From Methanospirillum hungatei (GTDB lineage Archaea > Halobacteriota > Methanomicrobia > Methanomicrobiales > Methanospirillaceae): 8,274 bases of DNA. A program made the position numbers and the translations under genes. The DNA lies in NCBI RefSeq assembly GCF_020216685.1, contig NZ_JAIWNS010000213.1, positions 1-8,274 of the forward strand, read 5' to 3'. The notes beneath the pieces are model-generated. The model was not told where the DNA came from, did no database searches, and worked only from the letters and a program-made list of their open reading frames with translations. Below, piece after piece: positions 1 to 7,408 of the stretch; the first letter of the stretch is position 1; each line of letters opens with the position of its first letter.

Positions 1-647
1 AGAATGATACCACATCAGGAAAAATCAGTTCCGGTACTGCTGTATATGCCCAGGATGTTATGACCAATGGAGGAAAGACTCATGAAACAAGACAGATATC
101 CGGTTCTGGCAGCATCTCTTCTGAACGATTAGTTGAATATACTTCAGATGGGGATAGATCTATTCAGGCTTCAGAGCATGTAGTCGCGACCCGGATGAGC
201 GAGGGTCAGGAAGATTCAGGAACCCCTGCCTGTGCTCTTGGTGGAACCATATCATCCGGAGAAGAAAAATCTCCCTATAAGCAGGCATCAGCACAGACCG
301 GGATCGCCGGAGTATCATCCGCACGGATCAGCAGTACTACCAGGATCAGTGATCCTGAACGATCAGATGAGTTGAATCTTGAATATAATGCCAATGTCAT
401 GATCCCGATCGGATTTAATGCATCGATGGTTCAGGAGATGAAAGATACCGATAATGACGGGCGGTTTGAAGATCTGAACGGGAATGGACGTCTTGATATG
501 CATGATCTGGTTCTTTTATTCCAGAACTTCCGATGGATTGGTGAGAGCAACCTCTCCCTTCGGATTGATTTCAATAAAAACGGACGTGCTGATTATGCAG
601 ATATTGTCACGATATTCAACTCTATGAATCAGACGTCATCAAAATAA
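1..647 (+). CDS. Surface or secreted protein, C-terminal part, with dockerin-like calcium-binding pair (5' partial)
   Basis: The reading frame is open to the left window edge, so this is the 3' part of a longer gene. The ATG at 60 is internal, because 19 in-frame codons precede it without a stop. About 214 residues are visible. Most are rich in Ser, Thr and Gly with no recognised domain, typical of a stalk or beta-rich region of an exported protein. The C-terminus (about 444-625) carries two F-hand calcium loops. Counting from the codon at 60, these are D138-x-N140-x-N142-G with D146 and D149, and D170-x-N172-x-N174-G with D178 and D181. An extra acidic DTDNDG stretch (129-134) precedes the first loop. 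This is the dockerin type I-like pattern known from archaeal surface proteins, where it may bind a cohesin-like partner or simply fold around calcium. The stop is TAA, 5 bases from the convergent neighbour. The signal peptide and main domain lie outside the window, so overall function is unknown. Confidence 0.8.
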   Translation, partial: NDTTSGKISSGTAVYAQDVMTNGGKTHETRQISGSGSISSERLVEYTSDGDRSIQASEHVVATRMSEGQEDSGTPACALGGTISSGEEKSPYKQASAQTGIAGVSSARISSTTRISDPERSDELNLEYNANVMIPIGFNASMVQEMKDTDNDGRFEDLNGNGRLDMHDLVLLFQNFRWIGESNLSLRIDFNKNGRADYADIVTIFNSMNQTSSK

Positions 648-661
648 GGAATTTAAAAAAA
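643..661 (-). terminator. Possible oligo-T terminator of the CAP-protein transcript
   Basis: On the minus strand the last codons and stop of the CAP gene form a run of seven T (661-655), followed by AAATTCC and then a second T-rich patch. Archaeal transcription often ends at oligo-T tracts without a hairpin, and no hairpin is seen here. The position, at the junction of two convergent genes, fits termination. The assignment rests on base composition alone. Confidence 0.3.
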
Positions 662-2002
662 GTTCTGGGTTGCATAGAAATACTCCCCGTCAAATCTGGT
701 CCCGATACCAATTTTTTCAATCGTCGGGTTGATGAGGTTTTTATTATGCTCAGGACTATTTATCCATTCAATCATCATGACATCCGCGACATCTTCTGGT
801 GTTGTAGGATCAACAAATCCGGTATATGCCTTCCCGATCGTATGTCCTGCTGCTATCCGTATAATATTTTCAGCAATACCGGTCCTGATACTGCCATCGT
901 CCATTTTTCGTGTTACATCATATCCCATCAGTTCAGCTCTTCCGGTCGGGTCAATTCCTTCAGGGGTATAATGGGAAAAGTAGGATCTCCGTATCATATC
1001 GGTGGTATGATCCAGGGCAAGGGTGCGGAGATCGGTATCAAAGGTAAGGGGTGAAAGGCCAAGATATTCCCTGTATTTATTTGTTTTCAGAAAAAGGTAC
1101 CCGGTTATCTGGTCATTGTATGATTCTGAATAGAGATTTTGAGGATAGGAGATAGATATCGGATCAGGATAGACAAAAATATTGTCTGTTTCATCCGTCT
1201 CCTGAATCATACCCGTATAATCAATAATTCCTATCAGGTAATAGAAGCCTGGTGGGATATGTTCTGGTATCAGGTCATCAGATATTCCCTGTTCATTCAT
1301 GTATCCATATATTGAAAAGATCCGTTCTTCCCGCAGGTGGTATCCATCAATGATATCCCTATCCGGAGAGAGGAGGAATAACAACCTGCATGATCCTGCA
1401 GCGTCAGTATTTGTGTTTAGAATCCTGTATGTTATTGTGAAGGGTGAATTTGGCGATGAAGAATTGGTGCTGACAGAATCAATGAAGAGTTGAAGATTTG
1501 GCTCTCCTCCTTTCCAAGGCTGATTTTTCCGGATGAAAACCGGCTCAGGGGAAGTGATGGTATTATCAGAAGTAATAATTTCTGGTTCGTATGCCCGGAT
1601 ACTGACTTTCACAAAATACTCTCCCTCTCGAAGACCCATCGGCACATCAAAGGAAAATGGGATTTTTCCCCTGGTTCCTGGTGCCATCACATCTGTCCCC
1701 CTGCTTCCAAGCCAGATAGATTGAATCCCCCGGGTTGCGTTCTGCGTAAGTAGCACATCCATTGAGATATGACTGGCCGGTACCGGGCCACGATTGGTTA
1801 CAATAACAGAACCTGAAATAGGCTTGCCTGTTTCTACCAAATTGGGAATGATGAGATCAGAGAGGGAGAGGTCAGGGGTAAGGGTATAGGGAGTTGATCG
1901 ATTGTCTGTCTCTTCTGACGTTAAATCCGCTTGTAATGGAGAGATTATGATGAGACAGATGAATAAAAAAACCAGAGTACTTGTGGGTTTGGACCAGATC
2001 AT
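653..2002 (-). CDS. Secreted protein with two CARDB-like domains and a C-terminal CAP/SCP domain
   Basis: This 449-residue exported protein starts with a signal peptide: K5, a hydrophobic core at about 9-23, and likely cleavage near residue 25. Two Ig-like CARDB-type modules follow at about 44-156 and 168-284; each closes with the typical 'T-x-D-N' strand (SDNTI, TDNIF). The C-terminal third (about 295-449) is a CAP/SCP domain of the YkwD type. It has H332 in the DHTTDM helix, the YFSH motif (341-344), AENI with E378, and W413-x-x-S416-x-x-H419 followed by NKNL. H332, E378, E412 or E418, and H419 would form the CAP cavity. CARDB modules usually mediate adhesion or spacing at the cell surface. 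Prokaryotic CAP proteins are mostly uncharacterised, so no reaction is assigned. The gene starts 44 bases after ruvB ends. An AT-rich stretch at 2041-2048 could be its own TATA box, but read-through from ruvB is equally possible. No strong ribosome binding site is visible at the ATG. Confidence 0.88.
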   Translation of the reverse strand: MIWSKPTSTLVFLFICLIIISPLQADLTSEETDNRSTPYTLTPDLSLSDLIIPNLVETGKPISGSVIVTNRGPVPASHISMDVLLTQNATRGIQSIWLGSRGTDVMAPGTRGKIPFSFDVPMGLREGEYFVKVSIRAYEPEIITSDNTITSPEPVFIRKNQPWKGGEPNLQLFIDSVSTNSSSPNSPFTITYRILNTNTDAAGSCRLLFLLSPDRDIIDGYHLREERIFSIYGYMNEQGISDDLIPEHIPPGFYYLIGIIDYTGMIQETDETDNIFVYPDPISISYPQNLYSESYNDQITGYLFLKTNKYREYLGLSPLTFDTDLRTLALDHTTDMIRRSYFSHYTPEGIDPTGRAELMGYDVTRKMDDGSIRTGIAENIIRIAAGHTIGKAYTGFVDPTTPEDVADVMMIEWINSPEHNKNLINPTIEKIGIGTRFDGEYFYATQNFF

Positions 2003-2046
2003 ACTGATCTATTGATCATTATCTCTTACAAGCTTGCAGGAAATAT

Positions 2047-3060
2047 TCAGAGAAAGGAGGTGAGATCTCTGGTATGGGAATTTCCCAGATGATCCCGTGC
2101 TGCACTGGTTATCATCCGGCCCTGGGGGGTTCTTTTTAGAAATCCGATTCTGATAAGGTATGGTTCATATACATCCTCAATGGTCCTCGGCTCCTCACCG
2201 ACTGATATTGAGATGGTTTTCAGACCGACCGGGCCGCCGTCAAAGTCATTGGCAATCACTTCGAGGATTCTTCTGTCCAGGATATCAAGCCCTTTCTGAT
2301 CCACGCCAAGCGCAAAAAGTGCAGTATTGGCAATATTCTGGTCTATTGATCCCGTGCCCCTGACGATTGCATAATCATATGCTCTTTTTAGTAGTCGGTT
2401 CGCAATCCGGGGTGTTCCTCTGGACCGTCCTGCAATCTCTGCAGCCCCTTCAGGAGTGATGGGAATGCCCAGAATTCCGGCTGATCGAGTGACGATTACC
2501 GTAAGTTCGGATGGATCATACAGATCAAGCCGCAGGATGATACCGAACCGATCCCTGAAAGGAGAACCGAGAAGACCAAGACGGGTGGTTGCACCGATGA
2601 GAGTAAACCGCTCCAGGGGAAGCTGTATGGTCCGTGCTGAAGGCCCTTCACCGATCAGAAGGTCAATTGTATAATCCTCCATGGCCGGATAGAGTATCTC
2701 TTCAATGACCGGAGACAACCGATGAATTTCATCAATAAATAAAAAATCCCTATCCTTCAGAGGGGTAAGGAGAGCTGCCAGATCTCCAGGCCTGTCGAGC
2801 ACCGGACCGCTTGTCGTCTCGATGTGTGAATTCATCTCCTGGGCGATGATGTGTGCAAGCGTGGTTTTTCCAAGACCCGGCGGTCCAGAGAAGAGGATAT
2901 GATCAAGCGGCTTATTTCGTTTCCTGGCGGATGTAATCGCCACCGTTAGCGCATCCTTTATCGAATCCTGACCAATAAAATCTGCCAGAAGCCCTGGTCT
3001 GACGGAGGGTTCATCCTGCTCTTCATCATGATTTACCGGGCTTACAAATCTGGTCTGCAT
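2047..3060 (-). CDS. ruvB: Holliday junction branch migration ATPase RuvB
   Basis: RuvB is the hexameric AAA+ motor that, loaded by RuvA, pumps DNA through a Holliday junction during recombination and fork repair in the cytoplasm. The 337 residues match the usual family length. In order: the RPxxLxDFIGQ entry motif (21-31), Walker A GPPGLGKT (59-66), Walker B ending DEIH (110-113), the hairpin region before 'FTLIGATTR' that contacts RuvA in the family (about 136-150), sensor 1 in GATTR (156-160), the arginine finger R169 in SPFRDRFG, sensor 2 R218 in GTPR, and a C-terminal winged helix (about 256-325) containing [10 protein letters not shown]. No key residue is missing. The ATG lies 6 bases after the ruvA stop, with a weak GTGAG ribosome binding site. 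It is the last of the co-linear ruvC-ruvA-ruvB genes, probably in one transcript. RuvB is typical of bacteria; its presence beside archaeal-type surface genes suggests old transfer. Confidence 0.97.
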   Translation of the reverse strand: MQTRFVSPVNHDEEQDEPSVRPGLLADFIGQDSIKDALTVAITSARKRNKPLDHILFSGPPGLGKTTLAHIIAQEMNSHIETTSGPVLDRPGDLAALLTPLKDRDFLFIDEIHRLSPVIEEILYPAMEDYTIDLLIGEGPSARTIQLPLERFTLIGATTRLGLLGSPFRDRFGIILRLDLYDPSELTVIVTRSAGILGIPITPEGAAEIAGRSRGTPRIANRLLKRAYDYAIVRGTGSIDQNIANTALFALGVDQKGLDILDRRILEVIANDFDGGPVGLKTISISVGEEPRTIEDVYEPYLIRIGFLKRTPQGRMITSAARDHLGNSHTRDLTSFL

Positions 3061-3066
3061 GGTTTC

Positions 3067-3654
3067 TCACTTTTTCCGAAGGAATACGAGGGCTTCCCTG
3101 ACAAGTTCTGATGAGGATACGGTTTCTGTATCCAGTGCTGATCTCTCTAAAGCTCCCATTGCTTCCTCACGACTATATCCCAGAGATAACAATGCAAGAA
3201 CGGCGTCCTGGACTTTTGTTGATGAAGTGGGTGTTTGCGGATACTGAATCTTCAGTTCTGATACCTTTTTCTGAAGCTCCAGGATGATCCGTTCTGCTCC
3301 CTTCTTCCCAAGTCCCTGGACCTGTGATAATATCTCTGGTTTTTTGGATGAGATGGCATCACAGATTTCAGGAAGAGATAGTCTGCTTATAATTGCAAGT
3401 CCGGTCTGTGGGCCGATGTGAGATACTGATATGAGAAGGCGGAACATCTCTGTCTCTTCAGGAGTATAAAAACCATACAGCTGCATGAGATCCTGACGGA
3501 TGATAAGTTCTGTATACAGAATAATCTCATCATCTTTTGTGATAGAGGTAAGGACTGATTCCGGGACACGGATGCGATAACCAATCCCCCCTGCCTCGAC
3601 AATGACCGATCCTGATTCATATCCGATAACCAGACCCCTGATTCGTGCTATCAT
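3067..3654 (-). CDS. ruvA: Holliday junction DNA-binding protein RuvA
   Basis: RuvA is the tetrameric DNA-binding subunit that holds the Holliday junction in square-planar form and recruits RuvB. I chose the ATG at 3654 (195 residues) over an in-frame ATG at 3681. It gives the family N-terminus MIARIRG, has GAGG five bases upstream, and makes an ATGA overlap with the ruvC stop. Domain I (about 1-62) is the OB fold ending in LYGF. Domain II (about 65-130) has two helix-hairpin-helix motifs, around HIGP (79-82) and GLGKKGAERI (114-123). A Thr/Ser/Pro linker leads to domain III (about 147-195, LGYSREEA), which contacts RuvB. The OB-fold loop that forms the acidic pin reads RQD (53-55). The E. 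coli pair Glu55-Asp56 is therefore Gln54-Asp55 here. The end is followed 6 bases later by ruvB. Confidence 0.95.
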   Translation of the reverse strand: MIARIRGLVIGYESGSVIVEAGGIGYRIRVPESVLTSITKDDEIILYTELIIRQDLMQLYGFYTPEETEMFRLLISVSHIGPQTGLAIISRLSLPEICDAISSKKPEILSQVQGLGKKGAERIILELQKKVSELKIQYPQTPTSSTKVQDAVLALLSLGYSREEAMGALERSALDTETVSSSELVREALVFLRKK

Positions 3655-4145
3655 CTCATCCTCATCCAGTTCACATGACAAAGTGCCAGTGCCAGTCCGT
3701 CAGCAGCATCATCCGGCTGTGGTATCTCTGAAAGACGGAGCAGTCGCGTAATCATCATCTGGATCTGTTTCTTGTCGGCCAGACCGGATCCGGTAATCGC
3801 GAGTTTTACCTGCTTTGGTGTATATTCAAAGACCGGAATCTGATGTTTCGCCGCAGCAAGAATGATAACTCCTTTTGCTTCACTGACCTGCATCGCAGTC
3901 GTGGTATTGCGGGAGAAGAAGAGTTTTTCACATGCAAGACAGACGGGGGTATAGGTGCGGATAAGATTCTCTATTGAATCATAAATTGAGAGTAATCTGA
4001 CCGGTGTATCTCCGGTTTTCGGGGTGGTCTCAATACATCCCCATTCATATGCAACCGGAGTATTTTTTTCCTTACCGACAACGCCATATCCACATCTGGC
4101 AAATCCGGGATCGATGCCAAGAACTGTTTCATTTCCGGTGTTCAC
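3651..4145 (-). CDS. ruvC: Crossover junction endodeoxyribonuclease RuvC
   Basis: RuvC is the dimeric RNase H-fold nuclease that resolves Holliday junctions by paired metal-dependent nicks on the RuvAB-held junction. The 164 residues are close to the E. coli length. All four acidic residues are visible: D12 in GIDPG, E73 in ACEKLFF, and D146 and D149 in DDAADG, matching E. coli D7, E66, D138 and D141. F76 matches the stacking phenylalanine (E. coli F69), and the basic stretch KQVKLAITGSG...DKKQ (111-127) matches the DNA-binding lysines. The start codon is GTG at 4145, with AAGGT seven bases upstream (4153-4157). A TAG lies nine codons further up in frame and no ATG lies between. The ppk1 stop is 24 bases upstream, and the stop overlaps the ruvA start by four bases, so ppk1, ruvC, ruvA and ruvB are probably co-transcribed. 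Confidence 0.96.
   Translation of the reverse strand: MNTGNETVLGIDPGFARCGYGVVGKEKNTPVAYEWGCIETTPKTGDTPVRLLSIYDSIENLIRTYTPVCLACEKLFFSRNTTTAMQVSEAKGVIILAAAKHQIPVFEYTPKQVKLAITGSGLADKKQIQMMITRLLRLSEIPQPDDAADGLALALCHVNWMRMR
3660..3663 (-). promoter_or_regulatory. Ribosome binding site deciding the ruvA start
   Basis: GAGG on the minus strand lies five bases before the ATG at 3654, inside the last codons of ruvC. It supports the shorter ruvA start and translational coupling through the ATGA overlap. The upstream in-frame ATG at 3681 would lengthen the protein past the conserved MIARIRG start. Confidence 0.55.
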
Positions 4146-4169
4146 TTCAATTACCTTACAATTCCTGAA

Positions 4170-6332
4170 CTAGATGTCAATGTTTTTATGCAGCTTGCCA
4201 TTTTCTTCATCCATATGTTCATTCCAGATTCCCCGGTGGGCAATGAGCCATTCCTGTGCATGTAAAGCCTCCCCTTCAGGAACTGCCCTGATATATGATC
4301 CATCTTTTGTCAGAATCCGCTTCTTCACGGTGTCATTCAGGTGTACCGGGAGAATTGTTGAGATTATCTCTCTTCGAATCCTCTGATCCAGGATGGGAAA
4401 TAGTACCTCTATCCTCCTGTTCAGATTCCGTGGCATGAGGTCCGCACTCCCCATAAGGACAATCTCATCCCCTCCATTATGGAAATAGTAAATTCTTGAA
4501 TGCTCCAGGAACCGTCCGACGATAGTGGATACTGAAATATTTTCAGATACTCCTGGTATCCCTGGCCGAAGACAGCAGATCCCCCGTATCTGAAGATCAA
4601 TCTTTACACCGGCCTGTGACGCACGGTACAATGCCCGAATCATCTCTGCATCCTGCAGGGCATTTAATTTCAGGATGATATGGCCGTCCTGATGCTCTTT
4701 CTGGCGTTGAATCTCCCGTTCAATAAGAGAGAGAATTCCCCGTCTGATATATTTTGGCGAGACCATCAGATGGTTATAGGCCATATAATTTGAGTATCCG
4801 GTCAGGGCATTAAAGAGATTTGAAACATCCGAAGCGATCTCTGGATCAGCCGTAAAAAGACCAATATCTGTGTAAATTCGCGCAGTTGTCGCATTATAAT
4901 TCCCTGAACTCATGTGGACGTATCGAACGATTCCTTCACGTTCTCTTCTGACAATGAGACACAGCTTTGCATGGACTTTTAGTCCCATAATTCCATAGAC
5001 AACATGGACTCCGGCATGTTCCAGGGCTTTCGCCCATCCGATATTATTCTCCTCATCAAACCGTGCCTTGAGTTCTACCACAACCGATACTGCCTTCCCA
5101 TTTTCTCTGGCATCAAGAAGGGCCGCAATAACTGGTGATTTTGCACCTGAACGGTACAAGGTCATCTTAATTGCGAGAACATCAGGGTCATGGGCCGCCT
5201 GGTTTACCAGCTGGATGACCGGCTGAAAACTCTCGTAGGGATGAAAGAGAATAAAATCCCGTGCCTTGATTTTTGTAAACAGGTTCTGTTCGTTCTCTAG
5301 TTTTTTCGGAACAGAGGGGATGAAAGGAGTATCTTTCAAATCCGGCCGGTTAATGTCTAAAAGACACATGAGATCAGCCATACCCACCGGCCCTGACAGC
5401 CGATAGAACATATGGGGAAATCCGGCCATCTTCTCTGCCATCATGGAACAGACCGACTGATCCATCCATGAAGAGACTTCTATTCTGACAGGTCTGCCTA
5501 CCCAGCGGCGTCCGATAGATTCCTGAACTGCAACGAGCAGGTCATCTGCTTCATCTTCCTCTATCTCAATATCTGCATCCCTGGTCACTCTGAATGGATA
5601 GGCTGCCCTGACGTCCATTCCTGGAAAGAGAAGATCCAGATTTTCTGCAATAACCTCTTCTAAGAATATGAATTCATATCTTCCCCGAATATTTTGTCCA
5701 TCACCAACCGCCGGGACCGGGATAAGACGGGGAAATAATTTATTTGGGATCTTGATTCGTGCAAATAAATCCTCTTTATGTCCCCGTTCTCTGAGTATCA
5801 CGGCTAGATTTAATGCAAGATTGGAGATAAACGGGAAGGGATGTGACTTATCAAAGGCAAGAGGAGTAAGAACCGGAAAGATTTCTTTAATAAAATAATT
5901 TCGAATATTATATTTTTGCTCTTCATGTAAGGTTTCATAGGTATGAATGATGATTCCTTCTTCTTTTAAAGCAGGAATTATATCATCATTCCAGGTTTTT
6001 ACGGCTTCTTCAAGAAGAGGAACAAGGGTATGATATATGGCGTCCAGTTGTTCTCCGGGTGAGAGACCATCAGGAGAGGCCTTGGTTACGCCTTCCTGGA
6101 GCTGCTGATGAAGACCCGATACCCGGATCATAAAAAATTCATCGAGGTTATTTGCAAATATGGATAAAAATTTCACCCGTTCCAGAAGAGGATGGGAGTG
6201 ATCCTTTGCTTCATCCAGAACATGACGGTTAAACTGAATCCATGAGAGTTCCCGGTTAAAATACAAATTAGGATTTTTCAAATTCGGATTTCGAGAAAAA
6301 GCTGTATATGAACTCTCCTGTTCTCCTTCCAT
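4170..6332 (-). CDS. ppk1: Polyphosphate kinase, PPK1 family
   Basis: PPK1 reversibly transfers the terminal phosphate of ATP to a growing polyphosphate chain through a phospho-histidine. The 720 residues fit the family (about 690-720). The N-terminal domain starts with YFNRELSWIQFN (24-35) and contains the ANNLDEFFMIRVSG helix (60-73). The middle 'head' domain has FPVLTPLAFD (152-161). Two phospholipase D-like catalytic domains follow. The first has AIKMTLYR (387-394), KVHAK (452-456), and VHMSSGNYN, in which H473 matches the autophosphorylated E. coli H435; YTDIGLFT comes next. The second has FLEHSRIYYFHNGGDE, in which H618 matches E. coli H592, then SADLMPRNLNRR (628-639). No catalytic residue is lost. 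The ATG has GGA about six bases upstream. It is the first of the run ppk1-ruvC-ruvA-ruvB. The 59 bases before it hold a T-rich tract and could carry a promoter, but none is clear. Confidence 0.97.
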   Translation of the reverse strand: MEGEQESSYTAFSRNPNLKNPNLYFNRELSWIQFNRHVLDEAKDHSHPLLERVKFLSIFANNLDEFFMIRVSGLHQQLQEGVTKASPDGLSPGEQLDAIYHTLVPLLEEAVKTWNDDIIPALKEEGIIIHTYETLHEEQKYNIRNYFIKEIFPVLTPLAFDKSHPFPFISNLALNLAVILRERGHKEDLFARIKIPNKLFPRLIPVPAVGDGQNIRGRYEFIFLEEVIAENLDLLFPGMDVRAAYPFRVTRDADIEIEEDEADDLLVAVQESIGRRWVGRPVRIEVSSWMDQSVCSMMAEKMAGFPHMFYRLSGPVGMADLMCLLDINRPDLKDTPFIPSVPKKLENEQNLFTKIKARDFILFHPYESFQPVIQLVNQAAHDPDVLAIKMTLYRSGAKSPVIAALLDARENGKAVSVVVELKARFDEENNIGWAKALEHAGVHVVYGIMGLKVHAKLCLIVRREREGIVRYVHMSSGNYNATTARIYTDIGLFTADPEIASDVSNLFNALTGYSNYMAYNHLMVSPKYIRRGILSLIEREIQRQKEHQDGHIILKLNALQDAEMIRALYRASQAGVKIDLQIRGICCLRPGIPGVSENISVSTIVGRFLEHSRIYYFHNGGDEIVLMGSADLMPRNLNRRIEVLFPILDQRIRREIISTILPVHLNDTVKKRILTKDGSYIRAVPEGEALHAQEWLIAHRGIWNEHMDEENGKLHKNIDI

Positions 6333-6355
6333 TTCTTTTCCAGAATTATAATGAG

Positions 6356-6361
6356 AAAAAA
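6356..6361 (-). terminator. Possible oligo-T terminator between the small secreted protein and ppk1
   Basis: A run of six T on the minus strand, within a longer pyrimidine-rich tract, lies about 30 bases after the stop of the small secreted protein gene and about 24 bases before the ppk1 start. In archaea such tracts can end transcription without a hairpin. It could instead be part of a ppk1 promoter region, and composition alone cannot decide. Confidence 0.25.
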
Positions 6362-6391
6362 GAATAAGTAATTGACGGCGAATGAAGGAGA

Positions 6392-6793
6392 TTAGAGATC
6401 TGTTCCGCTCTCATAATGGAAAGACTTCATAAAGTTTTTGATAAATCCACTTACCGATGATTTGTCTGAGAACGACATAACCACCGACGGAGATTGATTA
6501 GTACCCCGTGCCTCCAGGGAAGATCCCGAAAATCCGGTGCTGACCCGACCAACATCAGCATACCCCTGGGCCGAGATCCCATAATCAAGACCTTCGGCTG
6601 CCCTAAATCCATCCTCCGGATATTCTATCCCTTCAATCATCGGGGTCTCGTTCCCTGAGGTGAGATTTGTCTGATTCGAACTATTTCCATCATCAGCAAG
6701 GACAGGGACTGATATCAAATATATTAAACAGAGACATAGTATCAGACAGCCGGATATCTGTCCCGGGTTCATGATTTTTCTCCCTGATTTCAT
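6392..6793 (-). CDS. Small secreted protein of unknown function
   Basis: I do not recognise this gene. From the ATG at 6793 it encodes 133 residues. It opens with a signal peptide: a basic start with K2, R5 and K6, a hydrophobic core at about 14-32 rich in Leu, Ile and Cys, and likely cleavage after the Ala of VLADD. The mature part of about 100 residues is polar, with three NxT/NxS glycosylation-type sites near its start (SNQT, NLTS, GNET), no second membrane segment and no catalytic motif. An alternative ATG at 6772 has a good GGGAG site seven bases upstream, but it would drop all positive charges from the signal peptide. A TATA-like box placed for a leaderless transcript supports 6793. It sits 66 bases after the CheB gene and 59 bases before ppk1 on the same strand. 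It may be exported to the envelope; nothing ties it to either neighbour. Confidence 0.72.
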   Translation of the reverse strand: MKSGRKIMNPGQISGCLILCLCLIYLISVPVLADDGNSSNQTNLTSGNETPMIEGIEYPEDGFRAAEGLDYGISAQGYADVGRVSTGFSGSSLEARGTNQSPSVVMSFSDKSSVSGFIKNFMKSFHYESGTDL

Positions 6794-6817
6794 GGTTCTA
6801 TCATATTATTTGCCTGG

Positions 6818-6825
6818 TATTTATG
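6818..6825 (-). promoter_or_regulatory. TATA-like box for the small secreted protein gene
   Basis: CATAAATA on the minus strand lies 25-32 bases before the ATG at 6793, in the 66-base gap after the CheB stop. Archaeal TATA boxes sit about 25 bases before the transcript start, so this would give a leaderless or nearly leaderless message starting at that ATG. No clear purine-rich BRE element precedes it. The assignment is tentative. Confidence 0.35.
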
Positions 6826-6859
6826 AATTGTTTGTGGTCACGGATAAACCCGGACGATA

Positions 6860-7408
6860 TTAAAAATGAATGATAGCATCTCTAATTTTATCCGGAGTCA
6901 GAATAAAATCAACTTTTCCAGTCTCTATTGCCGCCTGTGGCATACTCTTAATGGGTGCAGTTGCCGGGTCCTGTGCAATGGTAACAGCACCTAATGTATG
7001 GAGAAAATATATACCATCAGCACCATCCCGTCCCATACCGGTCAGTACAATACCCATGATCGAATCATCTGGTTTTTTCTGCATCGACAGCATGGTCAAA
7101 TCCACAGCCGGGCGGACTCCATGGAGTTTCTCACTGTTATTGAGGGCAAAGGTTCTGTTATTTTTTATAAGGAGATGTTGTCCGGCAGGAGCAATGTATA
7201 TATGTGGCGCCGTTAGTATCTCTCCATCACTCGCGATAGAAACCGGCATTTTTCCAAATGATGAGATATGGCTGGCAAAAGTCCGGGTAAAGGCCGGAGG
7301 GAGATGCTGCACGATAACAATGGCCGCATTCACAACTGGAAAATCAGAGAAGACTGATTCCAGTATATATGGACCGCCGGTAGATGAACCGATTATGATG
7401 ATCTTCAT
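6860..7408 (-). CDS. Stand-alone CheB-type protein-glutamate methylesterase domain
   Basis: The CheB catalytic domain removes methyl groups from (and deamidates) glutamate or glutamine side chains of chemoreceptors. The 182 residues contain only this domain: a Rossmann-like start IIIIGSSTGGP with nucleophile S9, then VQHLPP with H35, IYIAPAGQH (70-78), and GMGRDG with D128. S9, H35 and D128 match the E. coli triad Ser164, His190 and Asp286. The region VRPAVDLTMLSM (98-109) is also typical. The N-terminal receiver domain of classical CheB is absent, but the gene just upstream encodes a lone receiver. The ATG here overlaps that gene's stop (ATGA), which suggests translational coupling; no strong ribosome binding site is seen. 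Without a regulatory domain the enzyme may be constitutively open or controlled by that receiver. Outside chemotaxis, CheB domains also occur in other sensory proteins, so the substrate is uncertain. Confidence 0.92.
   Translation of the reverse strand: MKIIIIGSSTGGPYILESVFSDFPVVNAAIVIVQHLPPAFTRTFASHISSFGKMPVSIASDGEILTAPHIYIAPAGQHLLIKNNRTFALNNSEKLHGVRPAVDLTMLSMQKKPDDSIMGIVLTGMGRDGADGIYFLHTLGAVTIAQDPATAPIKSMPQAAIETGKVDFILTPDKIRDAIIHF

Noticed and set aside
341..357. 17-base perfect palindrome CAGGATCA-G-TGATCCTG inside the surface-protein gene
   Set aside because: It lies within coding sequence, has no second copy that I saw, and one such repeat in 8 kb can occur by chance.
713..718. T-run on the plus strand that might terminate the surface-protein transcript
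   Set aside because: Six T inside the convergent CAP gene about 65 bases past the stop; too weak to call without transcript data.
2051..2136. Perfect Shine-Dalgarno-like AGAAAGGAGGTGA on the plus strand, followed 10 bases later by a 21-codon frame (ATG at 2074) antisense to the ruvB end
   Set aside because: The tract simply encodes the conserved-looking ruvB C-terminus on the other strand, the ATG is too far from the core GGAGG, and the peptide has no notable feature. The resemblance of its minus strand to the 16S rRNA 3' tail is probably chance.
3387..3620. 77-codon open frame on the minus strand inside ruvA
   Set aside because: It is out of frame with an intact ruvA and shows no domain.
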